In this document: positions 59,701-63,612 of the stretch, in pieces
Position numbering within the stretch: the stretch's first letter is position 1
How the letters are laid out: the number at the start of each line of letters is the position of its first letter
Assembly: GCA_023251775.1 (NCBI GenBank)
Contig: JAHEYC010000008.1
Span: 1-63,612, forward strand
Origin: Sphingobacteriaceae bacterium
GTDB lineage: Bacteria > Bacteroidota > Bacteroidia > B-17B0 > Aurantibacillaceae
Length of the DNA: 63,612 nt
Direction of reading: 5' to 3'
The notes under the pieces: generated by a model
The model's input: only the letters and a program-made list of their open reading frames with translations
The model's database searches: none
Told to the model about the DNA's origin: nothing
Program-made: the position numbers and the translations under genes

Positions 59701-60117
59701 ATGTCATCAGAAAAGATAAATTCATCAAAAGCGCCCGAGCCCGTAGGCTTATACCCTCATGCCCGCAAGGTTGGGAACCTGTTATTTTTAAGTGGGGTTG
59801 GACCAAGAGAAAAGGGAAGCAAAAAAATTCCGGGAGTTGAGCTTGATGAAAAAGGAAATATCATCAGTTATGATATAGCGAAACAATGCCACAGTGTTTT
59901 TCAAAATGTAAGATATATTTTAGAGGATGCCGGAAGCAGTTGGGATAAGATAATTGATGTCACGGTTTTTTTGACCAATATGAAAGATGATTTTCCAATT
60001 TACAATAAATTATGGGCCGAATATTTTAAAGCAGATCCTCCTTGTCGCACCACACTTGAAATAAATAAACTACCGACGCCAATTGCTATTGAATTAAAAG
60101 TAATTGCCACCATTTAA
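59701..60117 (+). CDS. RidA-family (YjgF/YER057c/UK114) protein
   Basis: 138 residues from the ATG at 59701. RidA proteins hydrolyse reactive enamine/imine intermediates released by PLP enzymes. Diagnostic features are the GNLLFLSGVGPREKGS strand pair, the C-terminal block LPTPIAIELKVIATI, and Arg116 (PPCRTTLEI), which matches the substrate-binding arginine. The GLYPHARKVG opening points to the aminomuconate-deaminase-like branch of the superfamily, though the activity cannot be assigned. The next gene starts 10 bases after its stop. Confidence 0.92.
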   Translation: MSSEKINSSKAPEPVGLYPHARKVGNLLFLSGVGPREKGSKKIPGVELDEKGNIISYDIAKQCHSVFQNVRYILEDAGSSWDKIIDVTVFLTNMKDDFPIYNKLWAEYFKADPPCRTTLEINKLPTPIAIELKVIATI

Positions 60118-60127
60118 AATTAAACTC

Positions 60128-60979
60128 ATGCGGAAAATTTTATTTTTCTTTTTACTAGCGCTTAGCGGATCAGTATTTTCACAAACCACATTCTCTTTGA
60201 TAGGCATCACCTATCCAACCTGTTTTGGGGTGTGCAACGGTGTTGCGGTTTTTACACCTACTACCGCCATAACCGGTCCGTTTACCGCTGTGTTGAGTAA
60301 CACATCTTCGTGCGCAAACACAACGGTACAAAGTTCGGTTGGAAATACAATTACCATTAGCGGTTTGTGTGTTTGTGCTTCTGATTACAGTGTGAATTTT
60401 TATAATAGCAGTATGGTTTTGGTTGGATACGAACTCTTACAAATTCCCATCACAGCAACATCTGCTTTGGTGATGCAAACACCAACAACTAACCCTGCAG
60501 TTTGCTCTACCTGCTGCGATGGAAGTGTGTTTGTAAGTTATAGCGGCGGTTATCTTCCTCCTCCAAATAGTGCCACTGTTACTTTAGACGGGAATAATGT
60601 TGGCGCCAATTATTTTCCAATACCAACAGTATGTGTTGGTCCACATACCGTTTGTGTTACCGATCTTGCAAATTGCGTTGTGTGCAATAGTTTTACAATG
60701 AATTTTGTTCCCAATGTTGGCATAGGCGAAAATAATTCAACCGAAAAGTTCTCACTTTTTCCAAATCCGGCAAACGACAAAATAACTTTGACATCATTAT
60801 CACAACATCTTCCTTTAGAAATAAGATTTTTGGATATGAACGGGAAAATAAATTTAACGAGAACGATCTCCTCAACTACTTCAGAAATAAATATCGGCAC
60901 CTTGTCTAAAGGGATCTATATTGCAGAAATAACTTCATCTGCAGGAATTATTAGGCAAAAACTAATAAAGTTAGAGTAA
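60128..60979 (+). CDS. Cys-rich secreted protein with T9SS type A sorting domain
   Basis: 283 residues from the ATG at 60128 (RKILFFFLLALSGSVFSQ signal peptide). Two similar beta-domains (about residues 20-110 and 111-205) carry paired cysteines (SLIGITYPTCFGVCNGVAVF; TNPAVCSTCCDGSVFVSYSG), reminiscent of SprB-like surface repeats. The C-terminal ~75 residues (FSLFPNPANDKITLTSLSQ to the stop) are a T9SS type A sorting domain. It is probably co-transcribed with the RidA gene although the functions are unrelated. Confidence 0.8.
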   Translation: MRKILFFFLLALSGSVFSQTTFSLIGITYPTCFGVCNGVAVFTPTTAITGPFTAVLSNTSSCANTTVQSSVGNTITISGLCVCASDYSVNFYNSSMVLVGYELLQIPITATSALVMQTPTTNPAVCSTCCDGSVFVSYSGGYLPPPNSATVTLDGNNVGANYFPIPTVCVGPHTVCVTDLANCVVCNSFTMNFVPNVGIGENNSTEKFSLFPNPANDKITLTSLSQHLPLEIRFLDMNGKINLTRTISSTTSEINIGTLSKGIYIAEITSSAGIIRQKLIKLE

Positions 60980-61063
60980 AACGGTATTAAATGCGGGACC
61001 ACCTGTTTCTTCGTCATTATTTTATTGATTTTCTGAGTTTTAGGTACAAAGTCACATTTTTTA

Positions 61064-61108
61064 GGGGGTGCAGTGCGTTTTTACACAAAAAACTGATGAA
61101 ATACCCCC
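61064..61108. other. Possible G5/C5 hairpin in the 60980-61224 gap
   Basis: GGGGGT (61064-61069) can pair with ACCCCC (61103-61108) across a 33-base loop. The loop is long and there is no T tract, so a terminator role is doubtful. The rest of this 245-base gap shows no clear promoter or ORF. Confidence 0.3.
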
Positions 61109-61224
61109 AATAATTGAGCACTCACTTTCCAATTAACATGCGTTTGTCGGTAATATTTTGTCCTTAATAGGTCATTTTTTTTATTCTATCCCTTTTTTCC
61201 GTAAATTAGGGCCAAAATCTTAAC

Positions 61225-62049
61225 ATGTTATTAAAAGAAAATAGCTCTATTTTGATACCGATCGACTTCTCTAAACAGTCGTTAGTTGCAATAAGGCATT
61301 CTTATAACATAGCAAAATTAACAAAATCCAAACTCATCATCATGCACGTTTACAAGCCGGGTAGTCCTAACCAGGCTGCTGAACTTGAAAGCCTTAAGGC
61401 CGAGATCATGAAGGAAAGTGGATTGGTTGTAGAGACCCTTAATTTTGAAGGGGATATTTACGATACAACTGATAAAAAAGCCGAAGAGTTAAAATGCATG
61501 CTTATTGTAGTCGGATTAGATACCCATGTTCGTTTCAGAAGTTTTATGGGAAGCAACCAGGCCAGTAAATTCATTAAAAAATCGCCCTGCCCCGTTATTA
61601 CTATTCGTTCTACTACGGGGCGTATGGAATGTAAAAATATTATTTTGCCATTTGATCTTAGTCCTGAGAGTCGCGAAAAAGTTGGTATTGCTGTTCAATT
61701 GGCAAATTATTATAAAGCGGATCTTCGTATCGTTTCGGTATTCCCGCCAAGCGATCATAAATATGAGAACAAATTACTTCCTTATCTTCAGCAGGTAAAA
61801 AAATTCATTAAAGAAAAAGGCGTTAATTGTACCAACAAATCTATTCCTGCAAATGATGTTGCCGAAGCTATTATTGATTACGCTAATAAAAATGATTGTG
61901 ATCTTATCATTCAAATGAATAAAAAAGATAAAAGTTTGGGTGAGATGTTTGGCGGAACCATGTCGGAAAAAATGGTTGACATCAGCAATGTGCCTATCTT
62001 AACTATTAACCCAATGAAAAGGGCAAGTTACAGTACAGGAATTCACTAA
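61225..62049 (+). CDS. Universal stress protein with two Usp domains
   Basis: 274 residues made of two tandem Usp domains (about residues 1-130, starting ILIPIDFSKQSLVAIRHSYN, and about 135-274, starting KNIILPFDLSPESREKVGIA). The first keeps a recognisable phosphate-loop-like stretch (LIVVGLDTH... FMGSNQASKFIKKSPCPV) but the GxxG...GS pattern is imperfect; the second is more divergent (MFGGTMSEKMVDISNVPIL). Tandem Usp proteins of this size are common in Bacteroidota. The precise trigger is unknown. It is convergent with the GLPGLI gene. Confidence 0.88.
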   Translation: MLLKENSSILIPIDFSKQSLVAIRHSYNIAKLTKSKLIIMHVYKPGSPNQAAELESLKAEIMKESGLVVETLNFEGDIYDTTDKKAEELKCMLIVVGLDTHVRFRSFMGSNQASKFIKKSPCPVITIRSTTGRMECKNIILPFDLSPESREKVGIAVQLANYYKADLRIVSVFPPSDHKYENKLLPYLQQVKKFIKEKGVNCTNKSIPANDVAEAIIDYANKNDCDLIIQMNKKDKSLGEMFGGTMSEKMVDISNVPILTINPMKRASYSTGIH

Positions 62050-62057
62050 AGATCTTC

Positions 62058-62783
62058 TTAGTTCACCCCTCCAAAATTATTTAACAACATTGCCTTGCCC
62101 CACTTTTCTTTGCCGTATTGTTTTGCTAATTGCGCTTTGAATTCGGATGTGGCCATTGGTTTCTTTTTTGTTTTTGGCAATTGAAGCACTTCTAGTTTCG
62201 GTTGAATGATCTCCACTTTTTTTGCAAAATAAATTGTGCCTCCGTCCTCGGTTGCTAATCCTAATATCAAACCCGGTAATCCATTAAAACTTTCGGGACC
62301 AAAACCCGGAACAATATCATCGGCGTACCAAGCGTATACTCTGCTGCTGTCGTTCTCAACCCAAATAGCTTTTCGGCAATTATATCCTGCAATATTACGC
62401 TGACCGTCGGTGATCTTCCATTTTCGTTTTGATAATGAATCTTTGAGCATGAATTCTTCTCCCCATATTTTTTTGAAGGTCACTTTAGAATCGGTATTCT
62501 TGTTTTGATAGGTTGTGTTTCGAGATGTGGCCCACTCAAAGTTCTCGCGGTACTCACTTTCGACAGGTTTAAAGCATGAAGCAGAATCGGTGAATACCAA
62601 TTCAAATTCATCTACTTTGATCTTATCCGATTCCTTTATCCATTCCTTCACATCTTCCCAATGTTTAAGACGTTTGTGCAAATTGGTCTTGCGCTCATAC
62701 GTAACTTTACCATATGAAATTTGCGAGCTCACCGTTGAGATGAACACTAACAAAAAAATAATGCTATAGATCCTCTTAATCAT
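62058..62783 (-). CDS. GLPGLI family protein
   Basis: 241 residues from the ATG at 62783 (MIKRIYSIIFLLVFISTVSSQ signal peptide). The family motif FNGLPGLILGL is present, with the lead-in ARDSSRV-like NDSSRVYAWYADDIVPGFGP. The start overlaps the last eight bases of the upstream receptor gene (ATGATTAA), so the two are translationally coupled. GLPGLI proteins often follow outer-membrane beta-barrel receptors in this phylum; the function of the family is unknown. A longer ORF upstream is the out-of-frame shadow of the receptor. Confidence 0.9.
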   Translation of the reverse strand: MIKRIYSIIFLLVFISTVSSQISYGKVTYERKTNLHKRLKHWEDVKEWIKESDKIKVDEFELVFTDSASCFKPVESEYRENFEWATSRNTTYQNKNTDSKVTFKKIWGEEFMLKDSLSKRKWKITDGQRNIAGYNCRKAIWVENDSSRVYAWYADDIVPGFGPESFNGLPGLILGLATEDGGTIYFAKKVEIIQPKLEVLQLPKTKKKPMATSEFKAQLAKQYGKEKWGKAMLLNNFGGVN

Positions 62784-63612
62784 CTTCCTTCTCTTCTTTT
62801 GTTTTTTGACTGTTGAATTTATACGTAAGGTTAAGTAAGAAATAGCGTGTGATGATCTTTGTTTTTGAATCGGTGATGATATTGTTATATACCTGTCTGT
62901 TGGCCACAATGTTTTGATTGAAGATATCAAACGCCTTTACTGCCACAACAAAATTCTCGAGTTTACCAAAATATTTGGTGATGGCGCCATTCACAATAAA
63001 ATAATTGATATTGTATCCATTGGTACGTTTACTATTGATATTGTAATTAGCATCTGATTCAATAAAGATCTTCTTCTTCAATTCTAAACGGAAACTTCCA
63101 TTGAACTGCTGTGATACATAAGGTTTATTATTTTGATTATTGATGGTTGAATGAGGAACATTATAATCGTACGATCCGCCGATATTAAAATAAAATTTTT
63201 CAAGATCAATCGTAATATCGCCGCCACCACTATACGTGAAATTACTTGTAGTATTCTTTACATTATTGATCATATTATTATTGCTATAGAAATTGGTATT
63301 TCCATTTGCGCTAAATATCAGTTGGCGTTTGAGCGTTGGCCAATTGGCGCCTAACCATCCTGCGCCATTATAATTTCCGTTCATATTGGTGGCGGTAGAA
63401 ATGGAACGTCCAATAGAATCGTAAACTAAACTGCTTGAGAATGCGTTTTGCGTGATGTTATAATTTCCTCCCATCCAAAAGTATTTACCGGAAATAGGTT
63501 TATACGAATTGAAATTCAAATTGAATTGATGTGCGAACGTTGGCACTAAGTTAGGATTACCAAGCGTGATAAAATTTTGATTGGCGTTATTTGGTAAAGG
63601 CTGTAATTGATT
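62776..63612 (-). CDS. Outer-membrane beta-barrel family protein (C-terminal part; 5' end outside window)
   Basis: The frame is open to base 63612, beyond the GTG at 63546, so only the C-terminal 278 codons are visible. The sequence alternates strand and turn, with the receptor-barrel motif FITLGNPNLVPTFAHQFNLN at the start, then ANYNINSKRTNGYNINYFIV, and a C-terminal LLNLTYKFNSQ before a Lys/Glu/Asp tail. It fits the same OMP_b-brl/TonB-dependent-receptor-like family as the protein encoded at 14977-17520. It should be coupled to the GLPGLI gene that overlaps its stop. Confidence 0.85.
   Translation of the reverse strand, partial: NQLQPLPNNANQNFITLGNPNLVPTFAHQFNLNFNSYKPISGKYFWMGGNYNITQNAFSSSLVYDSIGRSISTATNMNGNYNGAGWLGANWPTLKRQLIFSANGNTNFYSNNNMINNVKNTTSNFTYSGGGDITIDLEKFYFNIGGSYDYNVPHSTINNQNNKPYVSQQFNGSFRLELKKKIFIESDANYNINSKRTNGYNINYFIVNGAITKYFGKLENFVVAVKAFDIFNQNIVANRQVYNNIITDSKTKIITRYFLLNLTYKFNSQKTKEEKEDD

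Noticed and set aside
61064-61108. Rho-independent terminator after the T9SS gene
   Set aside because: The loop is 33 bases and no T tract follows the stem; kept only as a weak hairpin.
1-63612. tRNA, rRNA, riboswitch or prophage genes
   Set aside because: I looked for the usual conserved sequences and genes and recognised none; a covariance-model scan would be needed to exclude small RNAs fully.

Overview
This window looks like a chromosomal segment of an AT-rich Bacteroidota bacterium (Flavobacteriales/Sphingobacteriales-like; I cannot name the genus). The evidence is: secreted proteins ending in type IX secretion (T9SS) sorting domains of both type A and type B; outer-membrane beta-barrel receptors with a carboxypeptidase-like domain; a GLPGLI-family protein; DUF1684 and DUF7935 proteins; a futalosine-pathway menaquinone gene; and promoters of the Bacteroidota form TTTG-N19-TAnnTTTG. 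I recognised no rRNA, tRNA, CRISPR array, prophage, transposase or plasmid function. Most genes are housekeeping or cell-envelope genes.

Layout. 1-897 is the 3' end of a large SBBP/PKD-type secreted protein. 1.1-6.5 kb carries TonB-system genes (tonB-like, exbB, exbD and two tandem tonB-like paralogues) followed by folC. 6.5-9.6 kb holds gcvH, a VanZ-like gene, a structured repeat pair, two tiny lipoprotein genes and mlaE-mlaF. 9.6-13 kb is a tightly overlapping minus-strand set (flippase-like protein, glycosyltransferase 2, OppC-like permease) divergent from ruvC. 13.7-23.5 kb is mostly secreted and outer-membrane proteins on the minus strand: an unknown secreted protein, a TonB-dependent-receptor-like barrel, a T9SS type A protein, a four-copy WG-repeat protein and a 1363-residue T9SS type B protein. 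23.6-34.9 kb is housekeeping: der, yqgE-like, pdxH, an arginase-family hydrolase, a TlpA-like thioredoxin, ribE, aroK, hemB, a PLP-dependent deaminase-like enzyme and pepT. 35-42.7 kb has a T9SS type A protein, clpX, mqnC, an M17 aminopeptidase, msrC and a frameshifted DUF1684 gene. 42.7-48.9 kb is one 2075-residue alpha-2-macroglobulin. 49-54.2 kb holds a lipoprotein, a DUF7935 gene, mutA, a J-domain protein, a beta-barrel and an SDR enzyme. 54.2-63.6 kb holds an APC permease, an AlkD-like protein, a polytopic membrane protein, a PD40 protein, a PAP2 phosphatase, a RidA protein, a T9SS protein, a double universal stress protein, a GLPGLI protein and the C-terminus of another beta-barrel receptor.

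The most distinctive feature is the load of dispersed palindromic DNA: at least seven sequence families in 63 kb. Six families sit immediately 3' of genes, sometimes supplying or touching the stop codon, and none lies in a divergent promoter gap. The seventh is different. Its three copies all lie inside predicted coding regions and are open in the same reading frame (translations of the type FDYAQ...ERSR). One is in the middle of a PLP enzyme and two are in the n-regions of signal peptides. It resembles the protein-coding palindromic elements known from Rickettsia and is my main candidate for something worth following up. A pair of inverted, RNA-like structured repeats at 7365-7678 and two 41-54-residue Cys-containing lipoproteins beside it are the next candidates.
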